Source: Closterium sp. Naga37s-1 (lineage: Eukaryota > Streptophyta > Zygnematophyceae > Desmidiales > Closteriaceae). From it: 64,000 nt of DNA. Shown here piece by piece: positions 28,795 through 40,100 of this stretch. The translations under genes and the position numbers were made by a program. Position 1 is the first letter of the stretch. The number at the start of each line of letters is the position of its first letter. The stretch is taken from contig CANJKZ010000084.1 in the NCBI GenBank assembly GCA_947471745.1, positions 1,658,501-1,722,500 of the forward strand, in the 5' to 3' direction. The notes under the pieces were generated by a model. That model was not told the DNA's origin and made no database searches. It worked only from the letters and a program-made list of their open reading frames with translations.

Positions 28795-29640
28795 ATAGCA
28801 GTAGCTAGGTACCGGGCCGGGCGTTGGGCTAGGTACGGGGCCGGGCGCTGGGCTAGGTACGGGGCCGGGCGCGGGCTAGGTACAGGGCTGGGCGGGGCTA
28901 GGGACTTGGCCAAGCGCAGGCTAGGTACGGTGCCGGGCGTTGGGCGAGGGGAGGGGCCGGGCGCGGGCTAGGGTCGGGGCCGGGCACTGGGCTAGGTACG
29001 GGGCCGGGCGGGGCTAGGGACCTGGCCGGGCGCGGGCTAGGTACGGGGCTGGGCGCTGGGTGAGTAACGGGGCCGGACGCTGGGCGGGGGGCGGGGCCGG
29101 GCGCTGGGCTAGGTACGGGGCTGGGCAGGGCTAGGTACGGGCGGGTCGCGGGCTAGGTACGGGCCGATCGCGGGCTAGGTACGGGCCGTGCGCGGGCGTG
29201 AGACGGGGCCGGGTGCGGGCTAGGTATGGGCCGGGCGTTGGGCTAGGTACAGGCCGGTCGCGGGCTAGGTACGGGCCGGGCATGGGCGAGAGACGGGCCG
29301 GGCGCGGGGCGAGGTACGGGCGGGTCGTGGGCTAGGTACGGGCCGATCGCGGGCTAGGTACGGGCCGGGTGCGGGGCTAGGAACAAGCCGGGCGCGGGCG
29401 AGAGATGGGCCGGGCGCGGGCTAGGTACGGGCCGGTCGCGGGCTAGGTACGGGCCGATTGTGGGCTAGGTACGGGCCGGGCGCGAGCGACAGACGGGGCC
29501 GGGCGCGGGCTAGGTACGGGCCGGTCGCGTGCTAGGTACGGGCCGGGCGCGTGGCTAGGAACGGGGCCGGGCGCGGGGCTAGGGGCCGACGGGCCTAGGG
29601 GGGTACTCGCAGCGTAGCAAGTGGTGGGCCCAAGTAACCT
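28795..29640 (-). repeat. A5 GC-rich tandem leader
   Basis: Plus-strand units GCTAGGTACGGG(G)CCGGGCGCGG and GGGCCGGTCGCGGGCTAGG, the same family of unit as in A2. Between primer-binding site and gag. Non-coding. Confidence 0.9.
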
Positions 29641-29652
29641 GCTCTGATTCCA
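29641..29652 (-). promoter_or_regulatory. A5 primer-binding site
   Basis: Minus strand TGGAATCAGAGC next to the 5' LTR, one change from the tRNA-Met site. Confidence 0.8.
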
Positions 29653-29784
29653 TGTGAAAGTAACGAACGAGAATGAATGAACTAGCAAACAGTTGGGTAC
29701 AGGTACTAACCCTAATTGGGTTGTACCCCTTATGGTCTACCCCACTACAGCCTACACAAATGTATAAGCTATGATATTCTGACA
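29653..29784 (-). repeat. A5 5' LTR (132 bp)
   Basis: Plus strand TGTGAAAG...TTCTGACA, followed by the AGTCG target duplication and A4 Gag. Confidence 0.92.
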
Positions 29785-31527
29785 AGTCGCCCCACCAGCT
29801 TCGTGAGTGGTTTTTGCGTTGGGCGTCTGGGGGTAGTTGCCCGTATGTCATTCGCACGGGGTGACCGTGCTGGTCAGACTTGCGGGCGGCTTCACACTCA
29901 GCACCGCTGCTTCTCCCGCCTCGACGACGCTTGGCGTGCTGAGTTTGGTGACGACGTCGAGCTCCCTCGCTGGGCAGATCTGCTTAGGTCTAGGATTGCT
30001 ATCTTTGACCTAGACTTTGATGCTATTCTTTCTGCTATGTATGCTTTGTCTATTAGTGCTGAGGGTGACTGTTACCGGTGTGTGCCGCCTGACCCAGGTA
30101 TAGCTGCTGCTGCTCTAGGTGCTAGTGAGTCTGGTACTCTCCCTGGTACTGCGCCTGCTCAGGCCTTGCACACCTCCACGCTCGACTCAGGCGCCTCTGC
30201 TTGTTTCTTTCGTGACAGCACCACTCTCACTCCTCTCTCTACACCTGTCCCGGTCCGGCTGGCTGACCCCTCTGGGGGCCCGGTCGTGGCCCGTTCCTCC
30301 ACTGTCCTCCCGTGTCCGGCGGTTCCGTCCGGCTCACTGTCAGTTCTTCACCTCCCCTCGTTCTCTGCAAACTTGGTGAGTACCGCTGCCCTTCAGGATG
30401 CGATGGTCACTACCACCACTCCTGGGGGTCAGCATGTGACGATCTACACGTGCACACGGACGGGGCGTCACCTGGCCACGTTCACTCGTCGGCCAGGGTC
30501 GAGTCTGTACACACTGGCTACCGAGTCTCCTCAGGTAGCTGCGTCTGCTCAGGTGTCCGCATCAGGTCAAGTAGCCGCCTCTTGCTCGTGTCACCTCCTG
30601 TCGCACCAGACTCTTCTGTGGCACCACCGCCTGGGTCACCCCTCCCTGCCACACCTTTGTGGCATGCACTCCCGCCTACTTGTCTCTGGTCTACCCAGGT
30701 CTCTGCCTCCCCTCCCGCCCTCGCCTGCCCCGCCCTGCCTTCCTTGCGTCGAGGGGCGGCAGCCCGCCGCTCCTCACTCCTCCTCGTTTCCCCCGACGAC
30801 TGCTCCCCTCAAGACTCTCCACATGGACGTGTGGCGCCCAGCCTGCGTCAATGGACAGAGCTGCGAGCGCTTCTTTCTGCTGGTGGTTGACGACTACACG
30901 CGGTACACCACGGTCTTCCCCTTGCGTAGCAAGGGTCAGGTCGTTGATGTCTTGATCCCTTGGATCTGCACAGTCCGTCTCCCGCTCCGCAAGCATTTCG
31001 GCCAGGACCTTCCTGTCGTGCGTCTGCACTCTGACAGAGGTGGTGAGTTCTCCTCCAACCTCTTGCGGGACTTTTGTCGTGGGGAGGGCATTCTCCAGTC
31101 GTTCACGCTTCCGGAATCCCCTCATGAAAATGGGATTGCTGAGTGCCGCATTGGCTTAGTCATGGAGATCGCTCGTACCTCCATGATCCATGTGGCTGCT
31201 CCCCATTTTCTGTGGCCGTTTGCGGTCCGGTACGCTGCGCATCAGCTCAACCTCTGGCCCCGTGTCTCCTTGCCGGAGACCTCGCCCACATTGCGCTGGA
31301 CAAGGGAGGTTGGCAATGCGTCGGTGTTCTGGGTCTGCGGCTCTCGTGCCTTTGTTCGCGATTTGTCCGCGGACAAGCTCTCCCCCCGTGCTATCCCGTG
31401 CGTCTTCCTTGGCTTTGTCCTTGACGCGCCTAACTGGCAGTTTTACCACCCCACCTCGCGCCGTGTCTTCCCTTCTCAGGACGTCACGTTTGACGAGTCG
31501 GTTCCCTTTTACCGTCTCTTCCCCTAA
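29785..31527 (+). pseudogene. A4 Gag C-terminus, protease and integrase
   Basis: The Gag frame resumes as SPHQLREWFLRWASGGSCPYV, then an extra G near 29858-29861 shifts into the main frame at GDRAGQTCGRLHTQHRCFSR. Protease motif LDSGASACFF, pre-integrase LLWHHRLGHPSLP and CLPCVEGRQ, integrase Asp in HMDVWRP, Asp in HSDRGGEF and Glu in NGIAECR follow without stops to 31527, where TAA replaces the Tyr codon after FYRLFP. All three integrase acidic residues are kept. Confidence 0.92.
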
Positions 31528-31659
31528 CACTCTGCCCCTCCCCCGCCCCCGCCGCTTTTCCTTGCTCCCGGTCCCCCTCCGGTAGACTACCTCCTGCCCC
31601 AGGCTCCTACTCCCTCAGGTGTTTCTCAAGTAGACCCTCTCCTTGGTCTTGCGCCTGTT

Positions 31660-32295
31660 CACGTAGCTGTCGGCTCAGGTGCTGCTCGAGGTGCTGCATC
31701 TGGAGGTGCTACGTCTGGGGGTGCGGAGCCTGGGTGTGCGGAGTCTGAGGGTGCTGATACTGGGGGTGCTGAGCCTGCGGGTGTTGAGACTAGGGGTACT
31801 GAGCCTGGGGGTGCTGAGCCTGAGGGTGTTGAGCCTGGGGGTACTGCGTCGGAGGGTGCGGAGTCTGGGGATATTGAGCCTCAGGGTGCTGCTTCGTCTG
31901 GTGGTTCTTTTGGTGCTTCGCCGAGACTGTCTCCGCAGCAGCTGCGTGAGTGGTTTGTTCGGCGCACACGCCTTCGAAGTGGAGCTACTGGAGCTGGAGG
32001 TGCTGGAGCTGCTGGAGCTGGAGGTGCTGGAGTTGCTGCTGGAGCTGGTGTTCTTGGAGGTACTCACGCTACTGGTCCTGGAGGTGCTCGTACCCGGGGT
32101 ACTGGAGCTGCCGGGGCTGGTGGTGTTGAGGGTGCTGGAGCTGGAGACCCTACGGAGTCTGGAGCTACTGGTGTTAACAGCTCTGGAGCTAGTGGCGCTA
32201 TAGCTGGAGGAGCTAGAGTTGGAGGCACTGGTGAGGGAGGTGCTGGAGCTGGAGGAGCTGGAGTTGTTGACCCTGGTGGTGCTGTGCGGCAGCGA
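31660..32295 (+). repeat. A4 integrase-RT linker repeats
   Basis: GGTGCTGAGCCTGGG-type units to about 31890, then LSPQQLREWFVRRTRLRSG near 31928-31985, then GGAGCTGGAGGTGCTGG-type units. Repeat count differs from the other copies. Confidence 0.83.
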
Positions 32296-34300
32296 CCGTA
32301 GTTCATTCCCCTGCTTCAGAAGGTTATTGGTACCCCATCTTCTACAGGCCTTACTCCTCCTCTCCTGTGTCTACCGCCTGACTAGTCACAGCCGCCGTTA
32401 GAGCTGGCCTCTCCACTGCCTGCTCCATCTCCTTACACTGAGCAGTCCAGCGGTCTTACTGAGCGTCGTAAGCCTGAGTCTCATCCTGTCTCGCCTGTTC
32501 GCACTGCTTGTCGCGTTCCTCGTTTGCGTCCTCCTCCTGTCCCCGGCACGCACGCTATGACCCTTCGTCCTTCCTCTGTTCCACTGCGTGTTCCTCTCCC
32601 TGCTCCTCCAGAGTCCTCTCTTCCTGAGGTCCCTGACCCTAAGTCTGACCGCGCTCGTGCTGCCAGTCCGACTATCTCTTGTCTCCTTGCCACTGCTGTC
32701 GCTGACCCTTCTTTTGAGTCTGCTGCTGCGTCTGCTCTCGATGCTGAGCTGCTTGACTTTGCTGCTGCTTGCCGTCTAGACTACGCCACTGCTCTTGTTG
32801 CTGTGTCTGCGTCTGCCTGTCCTCCGTCGGTCGGGGGTGAGTGTGCTCTTGGCACGGACGTCCTTGAGGACAGGCAGGAGGACTTTGAGTGTCTTGCAGC
32901 TGCTGTACCTCGTTTCGCTTCCTTGCTGCTTGCCCTGAGGGAGACCAGGATGCACCAGACATCCCGACCCTGCGCTCTTACGCAGAGGCGATTACGAGTC
33001 CTTACTCCTCTCAGTGGCAAGCAGCCATGGATGCCGAGATGGCATCCTGGAAGTCCACAGGCACCTACGTCGACGAGGTTCCCCCACCTGGGGCAAACAT
33101 TGTCGGTGGCATGTGGATTTTCAGGGTGAAGCGGCCGCCGGGTTCTTTGCCTGCCTTCAAGGCGCGTTACGTTGCTCGAGGCTTCAGTTAGCGACAGGGG
33201 GTTGACTACTTCCAGACCTTTTCTCCCACCCCGAAGATGACTACTCTTTGGGTGTTGCTGCACGTCTCTACTCAGCGTGACTACGAGCTGCACTCTCTGG
33301 ACTTCAGCAAAGCTTTCCTCTAGAGCAGCCTGCACGAGGAGATCTGGCCGCTTCGCCCACCTAGCTTCACTGATTCGTTTCCTGCAGGTACCCAGTGGAG
33401 TCCCGCCGGCCAGTCTACAGTCTTTGCCAAGCGCCTCGCGAGTGGCACGACACACTCAGGACGACTCTTGCGGCTCTTGGGTTTGCTCATTCTACTGCTG
33501 ACCCGTCGCTGTTTCTACGCACCGACACCTCGCTGCCGCCGTTCTACATCCTCGTTTACTTTGACGACCTCGTCTTTGCCACTGCTGACACTGAGGCACT
33601 GACCCTTGTGAAGTCGTTGCTGCAGAAGAGACACACCTGCACTAACCTGGGTGAACTGCGCAGCTATCTTGGCCTGCAGATCACCCGGGACAGAGCACGG
33701 TGCACCATCACCTTGACTAAGTCACACATGGTGCACCAGGTCCTTCAGCGTTTCGGCTTCCAGTTCTCCTCGCCACAGCCCACTCCTCTCGCTCTCAGTT
33801 CCACCTTCGGACGAGTCCGTGGAGCCGAGTGATCCGTACTCAGAGCTTGTGGGTTGCCCCATGTACCTGATGACGTGGACACGACCTGACATCGCGTACC
33901 CTCTCTGCTTTTTTGGCTCGCTACGTGGCTCCCGGTAGGCACCGAAAGGTGCACTGGGATGCTGCGAAGAGGGTAATGTGTTACTTGTGCAGTACGTCAG
34001 GCATGGGGCTCGTGCTTGGAGGACGGGGTCCAGTTGTCCTCACTGGTCACGCAGACGCTTCTTGGGTTGACGACTCAGCTACGCAGCGGTCGTCACAGGG
34101 TTACAACTCCAGCCTCGGTTCCGGCTCTGTTTCTTGGCGGTCTACCCGCTCGTCTTCAGTTCTCAGCTCCAGTTGTGAGGCTGAGATCTACGCAGGGGCC
34201 ATGGCTGCACAGGAGCTACGCTGGCTCACCTACCTGCTGGCTGACTTGGGAGAGCAGCCTCGTTCGCCTCGAGTTCTATACGTAGACAACAAGGCCACGA
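32296..34300 (+). pseudogene. A4 reverse transcriptase and first part of RNase H, heavily broken
   Basis: Recognisable blocks are GGECALGTDVLEDRQ, a frame change near 32930, GMWIFRVKRPPGSLPAFKAR, a TAG for Gln after ARGFS (33189), another TAG near 33322 for Gln in FLQ, a frameshift near 33400, and YFDD (33556-33567) where the catalytic box should be YVDD. RNase H Asp in TGHADASW and Glu in SCEAEIYA remain. It breaks off at YVDNKA, where B3 is inserted. Confidence 0.88.
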
Positions 34301-34426
34301 TGTCAGAACATTATGTTTCTCTAGTCTGCAGTGGGGTACTCTGTAGTGAGTACATCCCTGTTAGGGTTTGCTATATGTATCCCAATGTTTGTTAGTGAAA
34401 TCATTCCATTCCTCAATTCTCTCACA
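34301..34426 (+). repeat. B3 5' LTR (126 bp)
   Basis: TGTCAGAACATTATGTTTC...TCTCACA, followed by TGGTATAGAGC. Shorter than the B1 LTR in its 3' third. Confidence 0.92.
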
Positions 34427-34499
34427 TGGTATAGAGCGGGTTCCCTACTGGGACCGTTCCTCCCCCAGGGCCAACCACTAAAATTTCCTTGTCCTCACT

Positions 34500-35120
34500 T
34501 GCCCGAAGCGCCCTTCGCGCTCGGCCTGCCCTACCCCTTCGCGGCCCCCCTTTAGCGACCCGTCGCGGCCCTTCGCGGCCCCCTTTCGCGACCCGTCGCG
34601 GCCCTTCGCGGCCCCCTTTAGCGACCCGTCGTGGCCCTTCGCGGCCCCCCTTTCGCGGCCCCTCTGCCGGCCCTTTGCGGACCCCGTCGCGGCCCCCCTT
34701 GCGGCCCCTTAACGGCCCTGTCGCGGCCCACCGTCGCGGCCCCCCGTCGCGGCCCACCGTCGCGGCCCCCCGTCGCGACCCCCCGTCGCGGCCCCCCGTC
34801 GCAGCCCCCCGTCGCGGCCCACCGTCGCGGCCCCCCGTCGCGCCCCCCCGTCGCAGGCCCCCGTCGCGGCCCCCCGTCGCGGCCCCCCGTCGCGGCCCAC
34901 CGTCGCGGCCCCCCGTCGCAGGCCCCCGTCGCGCCCCCCCCCCGTCGCGGCCCTACCCCGACCCTGTCGCGGCCCTGTCGCGGCCTTGCCCCTGCCATGC
35001 CCCGACCCTGCCTAGGCCCCGCCCCCCTCATGCCTGTCGCGGCGCACCGGGGGCCCGCGCACCGCCCCCCCCAGGTCGCCACGTAAGGCGACGGAATGGG
35101 CGACCTGGGGGGCCGCACGT

Positions 35121-35154
<34 letters not shown>

Positions 35155-35238
35155 TTCCTGTCGCCCGTCACGGCGCCCTGGAGGCGGGCCCTCCGTCTTC
35201 ATCGTGGCGCCCTGCCCTGCAGCTGCCCTGCTGCGGCC

Positions 35239-35270
<32 letters not shown>

Positions 35271-35300
35271 TACCCTCCCTTACCCCCCTCTACGGCCCTG
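34500..35300 (+). repeat. B3 GC-rich arrays, hairpin module and poly-C runs
   Basis: CGCGGCCC(C/A)CCGTCG units repeat from about 34560 to 34960. The hairpin module GGTCGCC-N6-GGCGAC-N6-GGCGACC lies at 35074-35105. C runs of about 35 and about 30 bases lie near 35117-35153 and 35238-35269. Arg/Pro-rich frames across it on both strands are repeat artefacts. Confidence 0.85.
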
Positions 35301-35839
35301 CCCTGTGGTAGGGTTTGGGGGTGGCGAGTAGGGGGTGGCGGGTGTGTGGACTCCCCTGCTCCTCCTCCTCCTCTTTCTCCCACTGTTGCAGCTGCCGCTG
35401 AGGGGGGTGGATGTGTGGGAGTCAAAGGAGTGGTGCTAGGGGGTGGAGTGTGAGTGAACCTAGGGGTGCAGCAGGGGGTGTGTGAATGAGGGGTGCGGCA
35501 GTAGAGGGAGGTTGGGTGGAGGTAGCCGTCGTGTTGCTAGCAGTGCCAGTAGTCCGGAGGTGCGCTTCCGGTAGCCCAGTGATGCCGCTGCGCCAGTCGC
35601 CCGTGGGTCCGTTGCTCCTGCCGCTCGTCTTAGCCGCGGAGCCAGTTACTCCTGTAGTCCGGAGGTGCGCCTCCAGTAGCCACAGTGCGCGCCGCTCCTG
35701 TTGCCCGTGTGTCTGCAGCTTCCGCCGTTGCCTCCTCTCTCCTTTCCTATTAGTCCAGTCTCCTCCTCCTCACTTGCCCTCTGTGATAGCCTCTAGCTTT
35801 GCTTCCATTTGTGAACTTTAAACTGTTCCTTCTTGTACT

Positions 35840-35892
35840 TGTGCTCAGAATGTGTGGTGACATTGTGATCCACCCTGAGCTTGCTTTGCTTT
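35840..35892 (+). promoter_or_regulatory. Conserved 3'-UTR motif in B3
   Basis: TGTGCTCAGAATGTGTGG...CCTGAGCTTGCTTTGC, about 40 bases before the 3' LTR. Confidence 0.7.
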
Positions 35893-35933
35893 GCTTGTTG
35901 TGCTGATCATACCCCACTTTGACTATGGGAGTG

Positions 35934-36059
35934 TGTCAGAACATTCTGTTTCTCTAGTCTGCAGTGGGGTACTCTGTAGTAAGTACAGCCCTGTTAGGGT
36001 TTGCTATATATATCCCAATGTTTGTTAGTGAAATCATTCCATTCCTCAATTCTCTCACA
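35934..36059 (+). repeat. B3 3' LTR (126 bp)
   Basis: TGTCAGAACATTCTG...TCTCACA, preceded by ATGGGAGTG in which one G of the polypurine tract has become A. Confidence 0.92.
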
Positions 36060-36291
36060 CATGATTGCCTTGTGTCAGGAGCACAGACTGGAGCACAGAA
36101 CGAAGCACATCGCTCTGCGATATTTCCTTGCTCGAGAGTTGTAGCAGCGTGGCCAGCTTCATCTTGCGTACGTGGCCACTAGGGCCAACACTGCTGATAT
36201 ATTCACCAAGGCACTTTCGCCTGGTGATCATCAGCGCTTCTCTACTGTGTTAGGCCTTGTGCCTACTTTGCCTCACTTGCTTACTGCTTGA
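36060..36291 (+). pseudogene. A4 RNase H C-terminus
   Basis: Resumes A4 after B3: MIALCQEHRLEHRTKHIALR, a TAG for a Gln codon after ARELL, then ANTADIFTKAL and the terminal LPHLLTA with stop at 36289-36291. The last catalytic Asp (TADIF) is kept. Confidence 0.88.
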
Positions 36292-36412
36292 CTCTGCTTG
36301 TACTGTGATCTCTATATATACCTGCATGCTTGCTTTTGCTAGGATATGATCACTGTATTGTTTGTTCTCTTTATATAACTCTGCATTTGAACTAGCCTTG
36401 TGGTCCTTTGCT

Positions 36413-36517
36413 TGTGCTCAGAATGCGTGGTGACTTTGTGATCCACCGTGAGCTTGCTTTGCTTTTCTTGACTGGTCTTGTGACCGCTTGTTCTCCCCCA
36501 CTTTGCCTATGGGGGTG
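36413..36517 (+). promoter_or_regulatory. A4 3'-UTR motif and polypurine tract
   Basis: Conserved motif TGTGCTCAGAATGCGTGG...GAGCTTGCTTTGC at 36413-36465, then CTATGGGGGTG as the polypurine end just before the 3' LTR. Confidence 0.7.
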
Positions 36518-36650
36518 TGTCAGAACATTATAGCTTTTACATTTGTGTAGGCTATAGTGGGGTAGCCCATAAGGGGTACAACCCAATTAGGGTTAGTACT
36601 TGTACCCAACTGTTTCATAGTTCCTTCATTTTCGTTCATTACTTTCAACA
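36518..36650 (+). repeat. A4 3' LTR (133 bp)
   Basis: TGTCAGAACATTATAGC...TTTCAACA. It belongs to the A2 subtype and differs from the 24076 LTR in its first 30 bases. It directly abuts the truncated C1 LTR. Confidence 0.9.
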
Positions 36651-37090
36651 CAACTTTGACATTTGTCACTTTCCCAGCGCATGCGATCCACCTCACCCAA
36701 CTTGGCCACACTTGCCAACATGGTTTGGCTTCTCCCAACCACTTGGCATAATCTACACTGATGGTGACAAAATTCCCAATCCCCAAAAGTCTGTACCCCA
36801 TATTGATTCAACCCTCGAATTCCCATAGTCGCCGCATCTCAATCAAAACTTTGAACGACCATATCTTTCTCGTTCTTGCTCTGATCGCGGCGATTCTCCG
36901 ATTCCCAGCAACTCTTAAGCAGAGGAGTCACTTCAGATAACTGCTCAAGGCAAATAACACTCACACACACTCAGATAATCTAAACAACACCAAACACAAA
37001 TTCTTGCACACGCTCATACCACGCATGCAACACACGAACATATGATGGCAGGCAGACAGACGTGAATGCAAATGATAGCATCACATAACA
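36651..37090 (-). repeat. C1 3' LTR, partial (440 bp)
   Basis: Begins (minus) TGTTATGTGATGCTATC and matches 42672 to about 42235 closely, then ends at GTCAAAGTTG where A4's LTR starts. About 410 bases are missing. GAGGGGGAGTT just upstream (37091-37105) is the polypurine tract. Confidence 0.88.
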
Positions 37091-37147
37091 AACTCCCCCT
37101 CTGGCTGCCTGCCATCATCCCACATGCTATAGCTCAAGCATGCACCC

Positions 37148-40100
37148 TCAATGCACACTCATTCCAGCAAGCTTCATCCACTTCCAATGCTTATTTTCAG
37201 CCAGGCGCTTGGTGAGAATGTCTGCCGCCTGCTGCTGGGTCTTCACTATCTCCAACCGCACTTCCTTGTCCAAGAGCCTCCTCACCCAGTGCCACTTGGG
37301 CATGATATGCTTTGTTAGCCCATGAAGACATGCATTCTTGGCCAGCTTCACAGCTGACTCATTGTCACAGAACATCATAGTCGGCTCCCTCTGACAAACA
37401 CCAATCTCCTCCAACAAACGCCTCAGCCACACCACCTCCTTCACCCCATGATGAAGGGCCATGTACTCGGTCTCACACGAGGACAGCCCCACCTCGTTCT
37501 ACTTCTTGCTGCTCCAGCTCACTGCACCACCTCCAAACAGGCACACATAGCCTCCAATGCTGGTGCCATCCGCCTTCACAGAGTTGAAGCTAGTGTCGGT
37601 GTAGCAAGTCAAGAGCATCCCCCCCTTGCCCAAATCAGCAGCACCCCGTTGCTGCCTTTGCCTCACAGCATTGCACTCCAAACACACAGATGCTGTAGCA
37701 CTCATAGCGGACCAACCTCTTGGCCGCTTTTAGCTGCTCATGACTTGGGCGTGAGACCACACTGGCAAGCCTGGATGTAGCAAAGGCAATGTCAGGTCGC
37801 GTGTGGTTAGCCGCATAGTTGAGTGCCCCAACCATGGAATGAAACAGCTTCCTGTCACTTTCACCCACCACCTCCTCATCAGCACAGGGCTTTACAGTGA
37901 AACCCAAAGGTAGTGGGGTGGCTGGCTTTCCTCCATCTTGCAGCCCATACTTCTCAGCCAGCCCCTCACAGTACTTCCTCTGGTGCAACCTCAACACTCC
38001 CTTGTCAAGGTCTCTCTCCACATGCATCCCAAGGTAATACTTGACATCTCCCATCTTCGAGCACTTGAACTGCATCTCCAGCATCTCCTCCTCACGCTCA
38101 ATCATTGCAGACGACTCAGAGAAGAGAAGGATGTCATCCACATATACCAGGAGCATGAGAAAATGCTCCTTCTCTTGTAGTAGGAACAAGCTGTGATCAC
38201 ACTCGCTCTTCTTGAAACCCCCAGCCAGCAGTGTCTCCTCCAGCTTGTGGTACCATGCGCAAGGAGCTTGCTTCAGGCCATAGATGGCCTTCTTCAGCCT
38301 GCACACCTTGCCGCTCCCATCATCCAACCCCTCAGGCTGCTGCATGTACAGCTCCTCTAGGATGATCCCATTGAGGAAAGCAGTTGTGATGTCCATCTGC
38401 TTGATCCTCCATCCACGGTTTGCAGCCGTTCCCAACATCACCCTTAGTGTTGTCCCTTTCCCCACAGGAGCAAAGATCTCGTCAAAGCCCTTCCCCTTTG
38501 TCTGCTGGAACCCCTTAGCCACAAGCCTTGACTTGTAACGGGTGAGCTCCCCATCAGGTCCATACTTGTGCCTGAAGATCAGCTTCGAAGAGATTGCCTT
38601 CTTCCCAGGAGGCAGCTCACACAACTCCCACGTTTCATTCTCCAGCAGAGAGTCATACTCCTCCTTCACACTTTGCTTCCACTTCTCAGCATCGGGCCCA
38701 CTCAAGGCCTCAGCTAGCGTATTGGGCTCAGGGACGGCTGCCCAGTAGTAGTGTGCTATCTCATCCTCATCACACTGCTCATCCACACTCCCAGCCCGTA
38801 CCACCTTTGGCTTTCCAAAACCAAGATAGGTCAGCCTGTTAGGAGGGCGCACATCACTCCTAGGACGGTCTGGCGGATGTTGGGTACGTGGTGGAGCATC
38901 TTGCTGCTGCTGCTGCTTCTGCTGCTGCTGCTGCTGCTCCTCCACCTCAGGTTCTCCCCCATCCTCAGTCACCCCAGAGATCTCCTCCTCTGAGAAAGTG
39001 ACTTGTAATTGCCTCGAAGGCCGCTGCATCTCATCATCCTCAATGATCAGTTGTGTAGTAGGAAGCTTCTGCTACTGCAGCTTCCACTCCTTGTAGTACA
39101 AGGACTCAAGGAAGTTCACATCCCTTGACACAGTCAGCTGCTGGCTGGTCAAGTCCCATATCAACCAGCCCTTATGATCCTTAGCAAGCCCCAAGCGTAC
39201 TCCCCATCTCCCAGAAGCCTCCATCTTTCCCTTCTTCTCCTTAGGCACATGAAACACCACCATGCAGCCATAGGCTCTCAGCATGCTGAATGCAGGTGCA
39301 CTCCTATACCACTTGGTCTAGGGGACCCACTGCTTGTCCCCCACAGTCGCCAACACCGTGTTCTTCACAAGGGCGACCTGCCGCAGTGCAGTCACCCAAA
39401 ACGGATCCGGCAGCCCTGCACGCCCAAGGAGAGTGCGAGCACCTTCTTGCAGGGTCCGGTTGAAGCGCTCAGCCACGCCGTTCTGCCAAGGGTTGTAGAG
39501 CACCGTGAGATGATGCTGGCTCCCCTTCTTCAGCACCGCCTCAAAATCAGCGCCAATGAATTCTCCCCCCTTGTCAGTGCGGATCACCTTCACCTTGTGT
39601 CCGCTCTCCCTTTGAGCTCTCGGCATCCACTCCTTGAGAACAGCCGCTGCCACTTCCCCCTTAGTCTTGAGAGGGTATACCCACACCGCACGTGTGTGGT
39701 CATCCACAATGGTTAAGAAGTAGCGGCTGCTTGAGAGAGAAGGGGCCCTCGTAGGGCCCACCACATCCATGTGCACAAGCGCGAGCGGAGCCTTGGCTGG
39801 TCCCGTGCCGCTGCTGAAGGGAAACTTTGTGAACTTGGTCTCAAGGCATGTAGGGCAGCTCCCAATCTCCTTCACTGCCCCTTTCACCTCCAACCCCTTC
39901 AAGCTCCCATCATTCACCAACTTCTGCAGCATAGGAAAATTCACATGACACAGCCTCTCGTGCCACGTTTCCCAATCAGCCTCACCACTCCCAGATGAAG
40001 CCTTTGCCCATGCAGCTGTTGCATCCACACCAGCAAGCACCTCACCATGTGGCTGCTATGGCTGCTGCACTTGCTTGACTGCATCCAGAGCCCCATCAGA

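Larger units (their letters stand above)
26198..29784 (-). mobile_element. Family A element A5 nested in A4, internally deleted
   Basis: Flanked by AGTCG at 26193-26197 and 29785-29789. On the minus strand it runs 5' LTR (29784-29653), primer-binding site, leader, gag-protease and integrase up to about 26326, then a 16-base segment and the 3' LTR (26309-26198). RT, RNase H, 3' UTR and polypurine tract are missing. The 16 bases at 26310-26325 (AGTCGCCCCAGCAGCT) are A4-sense Gag sequence, so the internal deletion was not simple. Confidence 0.88.
34301..36059 (+). mobile_element. Complete non-autonomous LTR element B3 nested in A4
   Basis: 1,759 bp, LTRs of 126 bp with about four differences, flanked by CACGA (34296-34300) and CATGA (36060-36064), which is the A4 RNase H target with one C/T change. 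Primer-binding site TGGTATAGAGC at 34427-34437. The interior is GC-rich arrays, the hairpin module and a 3' region like B1, with no coding capacity. It is shorter than B1 because its arrays are shorter. Confidence 0.93.
24076..36650 (+). mobile_element. Family A copia retrotransposon A4, interrupted by A5 and B3
   Basis: The pieces 24076-26197, 29785-34300 and 36060-36650 are one element. Gag ends at ACCCAGTCG (26197) and resumes with AGTCGCCCCACCAGC (29785) in the same frame. RNase H is split at AAGGCCACGA (34300) and resumes with CATGATTGCC (36060). Many stops and frameshifts show it is the most decayed of the full-length A copies. Its 3' LTR is at 36518-36650. Confidence 0.9.

Noticed and set aside
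36520..36801. Minus-strand short frame across the A4 3' LTR and C1 LTR
   Set aside because: A chance frame spanning a junction of two non-coding LTRs.
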